Origin: Chloroflexi bacterium TSY
GTDB lineage: Bacteria > Chloroflexota > Anaerolineae > Caldilineales > Caldilineaceae
DNA: 64,000 bases
Assembly: GCA_019217005.1 (NCBI GenBank)
Contig: JAHBNG010000056.1
Coordinates: 24,264-88,263, forward strand
Reading direction: 5' to 3'
Position 1 is the stretch's first letter, and the number at the start of each line of letters is the position of its first letter. Below the pieces are notes generated by a model. The model saw only the letters and a list, made by a program, of their open reading frames with translations, was not told the origin of the DNA and did no database searches. Shown here piece after piece: positions 19,644 to 28,948 of the stretch. A program made the position numbers and the translations under genes.

Positions 19644-20420
19644 ATGAGAACGATGTTCAACACCGCCTTGACCCCGGATCAGTTGGCCCAATATGAAACA
19701 GATGGGTATTTACTCGTCTCTGGTCTGATCGCAGAGCCGATTGCCGAAAAGGCCGAGGCAGCGATGTGGAATTTAATGAGAATGAAGCCGGATGATCCCC
19801 AAACGTGGACGCAGATCCCAGCCGAAGCCGAATATCATGAAGCGCGGCGGATCGTTATTTTCAATGGCGTGACCGACCCAGACTTGTTGGCCTGTGCCAC
19901 GCCAGAATATCTTTTGGCGACTGCCCAAGTAATCGGCGAAGATGTTGAATCTTTGCACCCACCACAAGCCATTCATACACAGAATCTCCTGCCGGTTGAA
20001 ACTGAAAGACCGAAGCCCCACGCCCATGTTGATGGTATTCCGCGTGAGCACAAACATCGGACCTTTTCGGGGCCGTATCGGGTTGCCAGTCTGGTCTATC
20101 TCTCCGACATTGAGCCAGGTGGCGGCGGAACGGTTGTTTGGCCAGGATCAAGAGAACGTATCCTTGCGTTGGCAGAGTCCGACCGCAAGAAATATACCTA
20201 TCTCTACGACCTAAATCGAGATATCCCGACTCTTGATTTGGGCGAGCCAATTGAGCTTCTGCCCAAACGGGGTGATGTGCTCTTCTTTCAACATCTATTT
20301 GGGCACAATGGAACGCCAAATACCGGCACTCGACCGCGTCTGATGATGCGTTATTTCTGCGCTTGTGAGGCCTGTGGCCGCTGGAAGAAGACGGATTCAT
20401 GGAACCATTGGACACCGTGA
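19644..20420 (+). CDS. Phytanoyl-CoA dioxygenase family protein
   Basis: This 258-residue protein is a non-haem Fe(II)/2-oxoglutarate-dependent oxygenase that hydroxylates a small molecule. The N-terminus (LTPDQLAQYETDGYLLVSGL) is the family signature. Iron ligands are the HxD pair in HAHVDGIP (about residues 125-132) and the distal His in FFQHLFGHNGT. The 2-oxoglutarate-binding Arg is in TRPRLMMRY, near 230-238. The ATG at 19644 is preferred, with AGGA about eight bases upstream; an in-frame start at 19548 would overlap the oxidoreductase. It ends seven bases from the convergent ABC gene. Such enzymes are numerous in sponge-associated and marine Chloroflexota, where substrates are mostly unknown. 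Confidence 0.88.
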   Translation: MRTMFNTALTPDQLAQYETDGYLLVSGLIAEPIAEKAEAAMWNLMRMKPDDPQTWTQIPAEAEYHEARRIVIFNGVTDPDLLACATPEYLLATAQVIGEDVESLHPPQAIHTQNLLPVETERPKPHAHVDGIPREHKHRTFSGPYRVASLVYLSDIEPGGGGTVVWPGSRERILALAESDRKKYTYLYDLNRDIPTLDLGEPIELLPKRGDVLFFQHLFGHNGTPNTGTRPRLMMRYFCACEACGRWKKTDSWNHWTP

Positions 20421-20426
20421 TTTTTC

Positions 20427-22235
20427 TTATGTCCCACTCCAAATTGAACGAATCACTTCATTTTTGGGCAAAAGTTCCTCCAGTGTTCCAACTGCTTCGA
20501 TCTTGCCCTCGTGCAAAACAATGATCTGATCAGCGTGTCGTAATGCCTCAGGCCGATGCGAGACAATGATCAGGGTAGGATGCCCATCGACAAAGAGCCT
20601 CCGCCAAAGCTTGGTTTCCGTCTCTACATCCAATGCACTAGATAGATCATCAACCACAAGCAACTCCGAACCCTGAGACACGTGTGCATTGGCCGCCCGC
20701 ACAAACATGCGTGCAGCAGCCGTCCGCTGTATCTGGCCACCAGAAAGGCGCATACCGCGTGAACCAAGCAGAATATCCAGATCGAGGAACTCGTCTTCCA
20801 AAGCTGCACGATGTAGCGCGTTCGTCAGGTCTACGTCTTGCTCAGAGAGACCAAGCAAGATGTTGTTGCGCAGCATCTCGCTAAAAAGCTTGGGCACTTG
20901 CCCAGTATAGACACTGTGGGGTGGGACAAAAAACGCAGCAGGGTCGCGGATCGGCACCCCATTCCAACAAATCTGCCCCTGATCCTTGGGCAACAAACCC
21001 AATATCGTCCGCAATAGGGTTGTCTTCCCGGCACCAATTCGCCCAGTGATGACCAAGCACTGCCCCCGCTTCAGCCGAAATGATATCTGTTGGATCCCTT
21101 GTTCACTGTCAGGATGTATGTATGAGAGGTTGCACACCTCTAGCTCACGTAACGGTTCAGCGATGGGCGGAATACGTTCCATAGTTGTGATCTGTTGCTC
21201 TTGCAAGAGTTGACGTTGATGTTGAACAAGCTGCAATGGTGGCGCACCGTGCATTAGCACCTGCAGCCGCTCAACGGCGACCCCCGTCTGCCGATATTGT
21301 GGGAACAGATTGCCAATCACAGCAATTACATCTGGCACGTAATCCAGATAGTAGACAAAGAGCGCAAAACTACCAATGGTGAAGGTGCCAGCCTGCATGG
21401 CGGAAGCAGCAAAGATCAAGATCAGGCTCATCCCAATTTCAGTGCTACAGCCAAAGATCGCATTCAACACATTGTTGAAAAAGAGATCCCGCAGCGCCGC
21501 GCGTTGTCGCTGCGCACTGACTTCTGCAAAATAGCCCACCATCCGTTCTTCGGCGCGCGCCACTTTGATTGCTTGTACCGACCGGAACAGCTCACCCATC
21601 GCACCGGTCGTATCGCCAGTTGCCTGACGGCTCTGGGCACGGTAGGCTTCAATTTGAGGACGCACGCGATTGGTGACGAGGAGAATCACCACGAGTGGCA
21701 GGAAGACGAGCAATGTAATGGGCAAAGAGATGCGCGCCATCATGATCAATCCGATCAGCCCAAAGAGGCAAGCACCCACGAAAGATTGCCATGCAGTTAA
21801 TAAACGGGAGACTGCGTTGACATCGTCACGAAACCGGTTGACGGCTTCGCCAGCCGAAAATGGGAGAGCTTGACCGGCAGGAACTGCCAAAATTCGCTGC
21901 AACAGATTGCGCTGCAACAAAGCCCGTACCCGGTACTCAGTGGCCACGCCTACAACGCCCCACCCAAAATTACACAGGATGCGCACCATCTCAAATCCCG
22001 CTAACAGCGCGAGAAGCGTCCAAAGACCGAGCGGCGATGGATTCACGCCCGTCAACGTATCAAAAAATTGGCTGGGCAACAGACCAAGCGGTATGGAGAG
22101 CAACCAACTCCCTAGAATGATCAGAAGCAAGAAGAGATAGCGTCCCGGCAAAAAAGTGTAAATGCGCCAGGCGTATTGCCAAACCTTTGGAGGGATATGC
22201 TCTGGCATCGGTTGTCCAGACTCCGTTCGTTTCAT
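20427..22235 (-). CDS. ABC exporter half-transporter with degenerate catalytic site
   Basis: This 602-residue protein has an N-terminal six-helix exporter domain (about residues 25-310) and a C-terminal nucleotide-binding domain. Walker A is GRIGAGKTT (about residues 392-400) and the signature is LSGGQ. Walker B ends in LLVVDDLSSALD, so the usual catalytic Glu is an Asp. The H-loop His is present (IVSHRPEA). One degenerate ATP site is typical of heterodimeric exporters. The next gene upstream (22355-24121) has the complementary features, so the two probably pair. They are transcribed in the order 22355-24121, then this gene. The cargo (lipid, peptide or drug) cannot be told. Confidence 0.9.
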   Translation of the reverse strand: MKRTESGQPMPEHIPPKVWQYAWRIYTFLPGRYLFLLLIILGSWLLSIPLGLLPSQFFDTLTGVNPSPLGLWTLLALLAGFEMVRILCNFGWGVVGVATEYRVRALLQRNLLQRILAVPAGQALPFSAGEAVNRFRDDVNAVSRLLTAWQSFVGACLFGLIGLIMMARISLPITLLVFLPLVVILLVTNRVRPQIEAYRAQSRQATGDTTGAMGELFRSVQAIKVARAEERMVGYFAEVSAQRQRAALRDLFFNNVLNAIFGCSTEIGMSLILIFAASAMQAGTFTIGSFALFVYYLDYVPDVIAVIGNLFPQYRQTGVAVERLQVLMHGAPPLQLVQHQRQLLQEQQITTMERIPPIAEPLRELEVCNLSYIHPDSEQGIQQISFRLKRGQCLVITGRIGAGKTTLLRTILGLLPKDQGQICWNGVPIRDPAAFFVPPHSVYTGQVPKLFSEMLRNNILLGLSEQDVDLTNALHRAALEDEFLDLDILLGSRGMRLSGGQIQRTAAARMFVRAANAHVSQGSELLVVDDLSSALDVETETKLWRRLFVDGHPTLIIVSHRPEALRHADQIIVLHEGKIEAVGTLEELLPKNEVIRSIWSGT

Positions 22236-22354
22236 GAATATCGAGATTCCTGGTTCGACTGGATTTTGCGTTTGCAGATTGACCCCATTGACTACAGAGA
22301 TTATCTTAATCAGTTGTAGGATTGTGTTGTCTCCGTTCTATATTTTGACATCCC

Positions 22355-24121
22355 TCAACTACTCCGCACAAGCATATCCGTTTCAAGCAGATGTCTGTAG
22401 CGCGAATCAGCGTTTCCAGCTAATTCTGCACGCGCTCCATACTCTCCGACCTGTCCAGCCTCCAAAATAAGTATGTCGTCCACCAGACTGACCGTCTGCA
22501 AACGGTGCGCAATAATAATCGCAGTCCGTCCTTGCAATAGCTTGTTCAGAGCGTGTTGTACCAACGCCTCGGTCAGCGGATCGAGGCGAGAAGAGGCTTC
22601 ATCCAAGATAATGAGATCGGGCTGTTGCAGAAAAGCGCGCGTCAAGGCCACCAACTGTGCCTCGCCAGCGGATAGGCTGTCACCATGAAGCTGTGTCTCT
22701 AAGCCATTCGGCAAACGTGCATACCACGCACTTAACCCCAGCACCTGAAACGCATCAAGCAGAGCCGCATCGGGGATGGTGCGATCCAGAAATGTGATGT
22801 TATCTCGTAAACTGCCGTGAAACAGTTGCACATCCTGCGTCACCAAACCAATCCGCGAACAGAGTGCTGGGACAGTGACATCCCGTATATCGACCCCATT
22901 CAGATAGATCTGACCTTCCTGCGGGTCGTAAAAGCGGAACATCAGCCGCGTCAGGGTACTTTTTCCGCTGCCCGTCCGACCGAGAATGCCCAACGAGCGA
23001 CCAGATGCCAAGTGAAAGGAAACGTCGCACACGGCCTGTGTTTTCTCACCATCGGATCCAGTATAGGCGAACGACACGTGCTCGAAGCGAACGGCAAGTG
23101 GCCCCGCCGGCAACATTTCACGCGCACCGTCCGTAATGACCGAACTGGCCGCAAAGAGCGCGGAGAGCCGACGCAATGCAGCCAGCGCTTTCTGAAAGTC
23201 GCTAAACTGATAGACCAGATCGCGCAACGGCCCCCAGACCATGTAGGTATAATTGAAAATAATGTACGCCGTCCCAATGGTGATTTGGCTCTGACGATAG
23301 AGAATGGCAGAGAACACCAGCCCGGTCAGCAAACCGACCACATAGAGCACCATGCGTACAATATTGATCAGACCTTGCACCACCTCGGCATGTTGTTGCT
23401 TAGACAGCCGCCGTTGCATCAGAACCGTCAACTGGCGCAGAACGTAGCCAGTGGCACCGCTGGTGCGAATATCCTCTGTTCCACCCAAACGTTCTTCCAA
23501 AAAGCCAAACAAGTCGGCTTCGGCCTCCAAAGCACGCACGAAATTTGCCACCGTCGTCGTATTGAGCCAGAAAATCGCAGCGATATAGAGAACGGCATAA
23601 CAAGAGAGCAACAGGCCCAGACGCCAGTCGATCTGCGCCAGAATTCCGATCACCCCAACCACGATCAAGCTGTTGGTGACCAGAATGAGCACAAAGCGCG
23701 AGAAGAAATTGTTGAGCACGCTGGCATCGCCATCGATGCGCTCAATCAGTTCCCCCGGCGCATGGTGCAGATGAAAGGAAAGATCCAGCGAGAGGCAGTG
23801 ACGCACTAGGTCAATGCGCAGCGAATTGGTTGCTTGCCAAGCGACCAATTCGGCCAGATAATTTTCGCCCACCCGCACGCCGCGCAACACAAACGCGACC
23901 ACAATATAGAGGATGGCAAAGAAGAGATAGGTGCTGGCTTCAGCCTGTTCTAATACAGCATCAAGAAACGCCCGCAACAACAAGGGGATTCCCAACTGAA
24001 GCCCAACCGCCAGCAAGAGAAACAATGCCAGCCCAGGAATCAGTTTCCACTGCTGTACAAAATAGGGGATGACCCAAGAAAATTTGAACCACCTATCTCG
24101 AAATTTGGCTGGAGGGGGCAT
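22355..24121 (-). CDS. ABC exporter half-transporter, partner subunit
   Basis: This 588-residue half-transporter has a six-helix domain (about residues 15-310) and a nucleotide-binding domain with Walker A GRTGSGKST (about 381-389). Its Walker B, LIILDEASSRLD, keeps the catalytic Glu, and its H-loop is IIAHRLQT. Its signature motif reads LSAGE rather than LSGGQ. In a heterodimer this signature would face the Walker A of the partner, whose Walker B is also altered, so the same composite site is degenerate twice. That is the known pattern of asymmetric ABC exporters. It ends 119 bases from the partner gene and starts 14 bases from the third ABC gene, suggesting one operon. Confidence 0.9.
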   Translation of the reverse strand: MPPPAKFRDRWFKFSWVIPYFVQQWKLIPGLALFLLLAVGLQLGIPLLLRAFLDAVLEQAEASTYLFFAILYIVVAFVLRGVRVGENYLAELVAWQATNSLRIDLVRHCLSLDLSFHLHHAPGELIERIDGDASVLNNFFSRFVLILVTNSLIVVGVIGILAQIDWRLGLLLSCYAVLYIAAIFWLNTTTVANFVRALEAEADLFGFLEERLGGTEDIRTSGATGYVLRQLTVLMQRRLSKQQHAEVVQGLINIVRMVLYVVGLLTGLVFSAILYRQSQITIGTAYIIFNYTYMVWGPLRDLVYQFSDFQKALAALRRLSALFAASSVITDGAREMLPAGPLAVRFEHVSFAYTGSDGEKTQAVCDVSFHLASGRSLGILGRTGSGKSTLTRLMFRFYDPQEGQIYLNGVDIRDVTVPALCSRIGLVTQDVQLFHGSLRDNITFLDRTIPDAALLDAFQVLGLSAWYARLPNGLETQLHGDSLSAGEAQLVALTRAFLQQPDLIILDEASSRLDPLTEALVQHALNKLLQGRTAIIIAHRLQTVSLVDDILILEAGQVGEYGARAELAGNADSRYRHLLETDMLVRSS

Positions 24122-24135
24122 TCCGCGTAATCCTT

Positions 24136-25374
24136 CTATCGATAACGCTCTGCTTGCACATTAAACATCTCGGCATACTGGCTGTCCAGCGCCATCAGTT
24201 CCTCGTGCGTCCCTTCTTCGATCAAGCGCCCATTTTCCAAGACAAGAATATGTTGCGCCATGCGTACAGTCGAGAAGCGATGCGAAATAAAGAGCGTCGT
24301 CTTGTTTTCCGTTAGTTCCGCAAATCGCTTGTAGACATCGTACTCCGCTTTGGCATCGAGTGCGGCTGTGGGTTCGTCCAGGATGAGAATTTGCGCATCG
24401 CGCATAAAGGCTCGACTCAACGCCATCTTTTGCCACTCGCCGCCCGAGAGATCGACGCTGTTCTCAAAGGTTTTGCCCAACATGGTTGCATATCCGTCGG
24501 ATAGCTTGTCGATGACGGGAGCCGCTCCACCCTTTGCGGCGGCTTGCGTCACTCGTTCTATGTTATCAACATGTTCCAATTGCCCAAAGCCGATGTTTTC
24601 TTGAACCGTCAGATGATAACGCACAAAGTCTTGGAAGATCACGCCGATCTTGCGTTGAAGTTCTTCGACAGGATAGTCGCGCAAATCTTTGCCATCGAGC
24701 AGAATCTCGCCCTCAGTTGGATCGTAGAAACGGGCCAAGAGCTTCACCAAAGTTGTCTTGCCCGCACCATTTTCGCCCACGAGAGCGACGTTGGTTTCTG
24801 GGCGAATGACAAACGATACGTTTTGAAGTACAAAGCGGTCGGCTCCGGGATAATGAAACGAGACCTTGCGGAACTCAATCCCTTGGGAAACGGAGCTTGA
24901 GGGTGCATGCGCTCGGCCCGTCCTCTGGACGTTTCGCGACAATGCACCCTCAACTGCGTTGGATTCTAAATCCAGCAAATGAAAGAAGTTGCCAACAAAG
25001 AGCATGTTTTCGAAGAAGATGCCGCCGCGCAAGAACAGACCACCTAAGTCTGAGCGTACGCGTTCGACGGCTTGAATGGCAAGCGTCAACTCGCCAATGG
25101 TGATGCGACCCAGCACGGCCTGAATAATGGCGAAGATCCAGACAACGCCCGCACCGAGCGCAGACAACATCAGGTAAAAGATACTCTTGCGTTCGCGACC
25201 AAAGATCATCTCCTGGGTTTCGGCAAAAAAGGTCTGCCAATATTGACGAAACCTCTCTAAAAAGATCTGCTGTAGCCCAAAAAGACGAACTTCTTTGACC
25301 GCTTCGCGCGAGGCCAGCAAATCTGACAGATAGACGACCATGCGGCGGGCGGGCGTGTTTCGATTTAATAGACT
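24136..25374 (-). pseudogene. Third ABC exporter, C-terminal part (split by MITE)
   Basis: This part begins LLNRNTPARRMVVYLSDLL after the MITE junction and holds the last transmembrane helices and the whole nucleotide-binding domain. Walker A is VGENGAGKTT, the signature is DLSGGEWQK, Walker B is ILILDEPTAALD and the H-loop is FISHRFST, all canonical. A 57-bp palindrome is inserted in frame between the two domains (24897-24953). The part cannot be translated from the native start because the MITE at 25373-25591 adds stop codons. Restoring the gene by removing 220 bp gives about 612 residues with no other defect. It lies 14 bases from the next ABC gene. Confidence 0.88.
24897..24953. repeat. 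57-bp palindrome inserted in frame in an ABC transporter gene
   Basis: TTGAGGGTGCAT at 24897-24908 is repeated in inverted form at 24942-24953. The enclosed segment is exactly 57 bases, or 19 codons, so the reading frame is kept. It encodes a linker (roughly EGALSRNVQRTGRAHAPSS) between the membrane and nucleotide-binding domains, a point where length can vary. Confidence 0.65.
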
Positions 25375-25591
25375 CAGTAGATCCAAATTTGGCGTTTTTG
25401 GCGATTTTCAGTCGAGATTGCAGGGATTTTGGAGTCATTTATTCAGATTTCGGTTACAGAAAACAACCTATTTCATATCTGAAAATCGCCCAAATCTAAC
25501 GCAAAAACTAGATATCGACCGGCAAATTTGTATTTATGTCAACTGTTTAGCCAGAATTCTCTCTCAAAACCTGAAATTTGGATCTACTGAG
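25373..25591. mobile_element. 219-bp MITE, family C, copy 1
   Basis: The inverted ends are perfect over 18 bases (CTCAGTAGATCCAAATTT). By eye this copy is identical over 219 bases to that at 41797-42015. Flanks suggest a 3-4 bp duplication (GACT here, GGCT at the other copy) overlapping the terminal bases. Removing 220 bp restores the ABC gene as FFSLLNRNTPAR. The element supplies a shared tail SLSRSKFQVLRENSG and a stop to genes reading into it in this orientation. Confidence 0.9.
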
Positions 25592-26197
25592 ACTAAAGAA
25601 CGTTGTGGCATATTGACTGCTCACAATCAATTGGGGCACCGAAACTAGCAGCATCAGCAGGCCTGCCAGTGGATGGAGCTGTGTCACCAATCCCAGCGTA
25701 ACGGCCAGTGAGAGAAACTGTCCAACAGAATCGGTTGTCACCTTTGCCAGATTCATCGTACGCGCCAAATCATTCCGCGCTCTGTCCAGCTGATCAAAGA
25801 ATTCTGGTGATTCATAAAAGGCGATATCCAACTGCGCAGCTTTCTCGAGCAGCAGATAGTGCGCATAATGTTCCACCCGAAAGCGCAGAACCTCCTCCAG
25901 TGCTTCTGCAACGCGTCGCCCGGCTTCGCCCAGAACCAACACGCAAACAAGCGCACCCACGGGAATAAAGAGGGCCGACCAGTCGATTGCGGAATCAGGT
26001 AGACGCGTTTGTATGGTTTCGATAATCGTGTCAATAATGATCTTTGAAAGCCAAATTTGGGCTGGATTCGCCAGGGAACTGAGAACTGCAAAAAGCGTTG
26101 TAAAGAATGCATAACGTGGGCTAGCGGCCCAAACGAGCTTGAGGACACGGGGATAGTAACCGAGTAAACGCCGCGTGGTTTGCCAGTTTTCGTTCAT
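25592..26197 (-). pseudogene. Third ABC exporter, N-terminal part
   Basis: This part encodes the first 200 or so residues of the exporter membrane domain, starting MNENWQTTRRLLGYYPRVLK at 26197. It contains hydrophobic segments around YAFFTTLFAVLSSL and LFIPVGALVCVLVLG and the coupling-helix-like ESPEFFDQLDRARNDL. It ends at the MITE with SSQYATTFFS. With the MITE the frame continues to a stop at 25547. Alone it lacks a nucleotide-binding domain. It is the first gene of the three-ABC run, so the insertion may also be polar on the other two. Confidence 0.85.
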
Positions 26198-26219
26198 GGA
26201 GAGAGTCCCACAAGGCTCA

Positions 26220-26866
26220 TCAATGATATAATAAGTCCAAACTACGTATCATGTACGCTTGCAAAATGCCTGATTCATCTGAGTTAAAGAAAGCCATTGT
26301 TCCGTCCGGCGAAAGGAATGGATGAATGTGCGCTTCCTTCTTCCAGGATGAGCGGGGATTGGCCAGACAGATCCACGCGGATAAAGCGTCTTGGCCGTGG
26401 CCATTCAATATCGCCGTAAAGATACGGCCACCCTGATCCGCAGAACCTGTATCCGTGACCAAGCGATTGCCTGACCGATCTGTGGCGAAATGGTAGAAAC
26501 AAGGTTGGGCATAGGAGCGACTTGCTTCAACGTTAACCTACCGCCACCAGGTTCGGTTTCGTCCACAAAATAGTAAAGATAGCGACCATCGGGAGAAACG
26601 GAAGGAGCCGTGGCGCCAACCTCGTTGGTGATGGGGTGCAGCGAGCAGTTGTCATCGAGATCGCAGAGCAGATAGCGATGGTTGGGATCATGCCTATCGC
26701 TCCCGTGCGCTGTGGCAGATTCGTGCAGGATGAAGCGGCTGCTATCGGGTGCGAATATCTGCGCTTCCATATAGATATGCGAGCTGGGTAGAGTACCGTC
26801 TGTCAGCTGAACGACTTCGATGTTGTTGGGAGCTTCTGGTGCGAGCAGGTCTTGTCGAGTTTTCAT
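26220..26866 (-). pseudogene. Oligogalacturonate-lyase-like beta-propeller protein, broken
   Basis: The upstream frame (26866 to about 26520) has MEAQIFAPDSSRFILHESAT, HRYLLCDLDDNCSLHPITNE and SPDGRYLYYFVDETEPGGGR. These are TolB/oligogalacturonate-lyase-type propeller blades. The downstream half is in another frame (about 26510 to 26220), with FYHFATDRSGNRLVTDTG and HIHPFLSPDGTMAFFNSDES. The two halves join near 26510 without the middle of the protein, so there is an internal deletion plus a frameshift. About 215 residues remain of an expected 380-400. The family degrades or binds pectin-like oligosaccharides. This copy should be inactive. Confidence 0.7.
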
Positions 26867-27200
26867 TGTTTATGCGTTGCTCCTCTTCCTTTTTGGGTTC
26901 TTCCGGAATACAGGGGGCGTAACTTCCCGGACACGCTTAGTCAGTAAGAGAGATACCAAATAGGCGCGTTGAAAAGAGTCGGAAAAAATCAACAATTCCG
27001 ACTTTATGTAAACTTGGGTATTGAGCTGGTAGCAAGTAGACATAAGAGAGAAATCAAAGGCAATCAAGAAAAAAACAGTAGCAGCAAAAGTCGGGTACAA
27101 ATTTTTCATGCAAACAGAGGGCTGCTCTAGGATTTCACCCCTTATGGTCATTTTTTGTACCCGACTTTTGCCGTAGCTGAAAAAAAAGAAAGCAGAAAAA

Positions 27201-28415
27201 CTAAGCTTGTGGTCGACGACGGATAGTTCGTTGACGAATGTGGAAAGATTCGTCATAGGTGGTTCGGTCTTGCCACATTTTCCAAAGAATGGCCAGCCAG
27301 CGGTTGGCTAAAGCCCGATGAGAGCGACTGACCGAGTGGCCCTTTTGACGAGCTTGTGTAAAGTAAGCCGAAGCCCAGCGAGATTGCTGGCGCGAAGAAC
27401 GAGCCAGTTGCTGAGAAAAGTAACGAAACTCTTTATCACAAGAGCGGCGAAAGTGGACCAAGTGGACTTTGCCACTTTGGTTGGTAACGGGAGCCGTGCC
27501 AGCTAAAGTCTGGACCATGCTGGAATGGGGGAAGCGGCGGCGATCTTCGCCAAATTTGACCAGCAAAGAGGGAGCCAAGAGCTCTCCTGCGCCCGGCAGG
27601 GAAGCAAAAATGGGGTGATCCTCGTGTTGCAGAAAAAGAGAGTTCAACTGTTGGAGTGTTGCTTGCTTGGAGTTGAGGGTATGGAGCAAGAGTCGGGCAA
27701 GTTGCTGGGCTTGAACTTGACAAGCTTGGGCAACACCCGGAGCTGAACGGGGATGTTGTGGTCAAGGCATCAAAACAGGTGAGCCATTTGGAGGGCTGAT
27801 TATGTTTATGTTGCTTGAGAAAGACCTGAAATTCATCATAGGTTGCTTTTTCTGCTGCTTGCGGCGACGGATAAGCCAGAATCAGATGAGCTGCAATGGG
27901 CGATGGCCAACTAAAGACATTGAGCAAAGCGGGATGGTATCTGAGCAAACAACTACGCAAGCGATTGGAGACAGCAACCGTTTCTTTGCGCCAAAACTCG
28001 GTCATGCTCACCACGATGCGCATTTGCTGGAGTAATTCACTCCCTGGATGCCAAGGATAGAATCGGTGAACATCTGTTCTGACCAGTTCAGCTATCGTAT
28101 ATGCATCACTTTCATCAGTGCGAGCACCGCTCTGATTGTACCTCGCCCGACTTGCTTTGACCACGTTCGGTGGGAGGACATATAGATTTGTATACCCAGC
28201 ATCCCATAAGTAGTCAATTATCAGATTATGTGCTGTCTCTAATCCGATTCGACATTTTCATGGCCGATATCCATCGTTTCTCGCCACTTTTCTAGTTGCT
28301 TAAAGCCATCCACACTATGTTCTATTGTCATGTAGTTAATTCGACGACCGTTTTCATCCGTTATCATTACATCATGTTTTGTTTCACTCCAGTCTATTCC
28401 TATGAATATCTGCAT
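27201..28415 (-). pseudogene. IS110 transposase, frameshifted (copy 1)
   Basis: Translation would start at ATG 28415, with AGGAGG seven bases upstream, giving MQIFIGIDWSETKHDVMITD with the first catalytic Asp of the DEDD (RuvC-like) domain. A frameshift near 28245 interrupts the second motif (GLETAHN). The frame resumes at about 28164 (ARYNQSGARTDESDAY, then RTDVHRFYPWHPGSELLQQM). A second frameshift near 27735 leads to the C-terminal domain, with SLPGAGELLAPSLLVKFGED carrying the conserved Ser region and ending RRRPQA at 27201. At least two frameshifts make it non-functional unless assembly errors are involved. Confidence 0.82.
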
Positions 28416-28504
28416 TTTTGACCTCCTCATTCACTTGAGGATTGCCTTTGGTCATTTTTTCGGACGATTATGGCATTCGAGATGCTTGCGACGGTTCTAG
28501 GCGT

Positions 28505-28572
28505 CGGCTTGGTGGACGGTCCGGGAAGGGCGGTCGCACCGCGGGAAGAGGGCGGTCCTTTTTACCAAGCCG
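28505..28572 (-). ncRNA. Candidate IS110 bridge RNA hairpin (copy 1)
   Basis: On the minus strand this hairpin begins CGGCTTGGT and closes with ACCAAGCCG, enclosing a loop of about 50 nt. The loop contains GCGGTGCGACCGCCCTTCC, which is also found unchanged in copy 2. It lies in the noncoding left end, upstream of the transposase, where IS110 elements are known to encode the bridge (seek) RNA that pairs with donor and target DNA. Three stem pairs differ from copy 2 and all are compensated. The function is inferred from position and covariation. Confidence 0.5.
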
Positions 28573-28769
28573 GAGTTCGATTCCGAGTGACAGCTTCTCT
28601 CTTTCTGTCTCTCTCATTCTAACTCCTTTCCTATATTATCTAATAGGAAGAGGTCAAGAACAGCCTCGTTGACGATCTCATGCCTGACCTCTTCCTGTTA
28701 GGTAATATAGGAAAGGGAGATAAAATAAGGGAAGGCAAAAGCAAGGAAAGCCGAAACTTATTGGACTCT

Positions 28770-28840
28770 CGACCTGGCAAAAAGGACCAACCTCTTCGAG
28801 CGGTGCGACCGCCCTTCCCGGACAGTCCGCCGCCAGGTCG
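28770..28840 (+). ncRNA. Candidate IS110 bridge RNA hairpin (copy 2)
   Basis: The hairpin begins CGACCTGGC and closes with GCCAGGTCG, around a loop with AAAAAGGACC and GCGGTGCGACCGCCCTTCC. The loop is conserved with copy 1, while the stem has changed sequence but kept pairing. It lies 108 bases upstream of the transposase start. Differences between copies within the loop (such as CAACCTCTTCGA versus CGCCCTCTTCCC) are where donor or target guides could sit, which is inference. Confidence 0.5.
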
Positions 28841-28948
28841 ACGCCGTGCAACGTCGAAAGCGTGCAGCACCTCGAGTGCCATAACAGGAAAACGGAAAAC
28901 AGCGTCCAAAGTTGAGGAGCTCAGGCGATACGGGAGAGGAGGTCCAAG

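Larger units (their letters stand above)
26921..28656 (-). mobile_element. IS110-family element, copy 1
   Basis: The element is bounded by the block AAGCGTGTCCGGGAAGTT (minus strand, 26921-26938) at the right end and TGACCTCTTCCT (ending 28656) at the left end. Both blocks are shared with copy 2, and the exact tips are inferred from where the two copies diverge. Like other IS110 elements it has no terminal inverted repeats. It has a long noncoding left end of about 240 bases before the transposase start and about 280 bases after its stop. Copy 2 lies head to head only 28 bases away. Confidence 0.75.

Noticed and set aside
22817..23809. Long plus-strand frame of 330 residues
   Set aside because: It is antisense to an intact ABC transporter with all ATPase motifs.
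26867..27256. Minus-strand frame of 128 residues beside the IS110 element
   Set aside because: It lies in the noncoding right end of the IS110, is low-complexity, and has no family resemblance.
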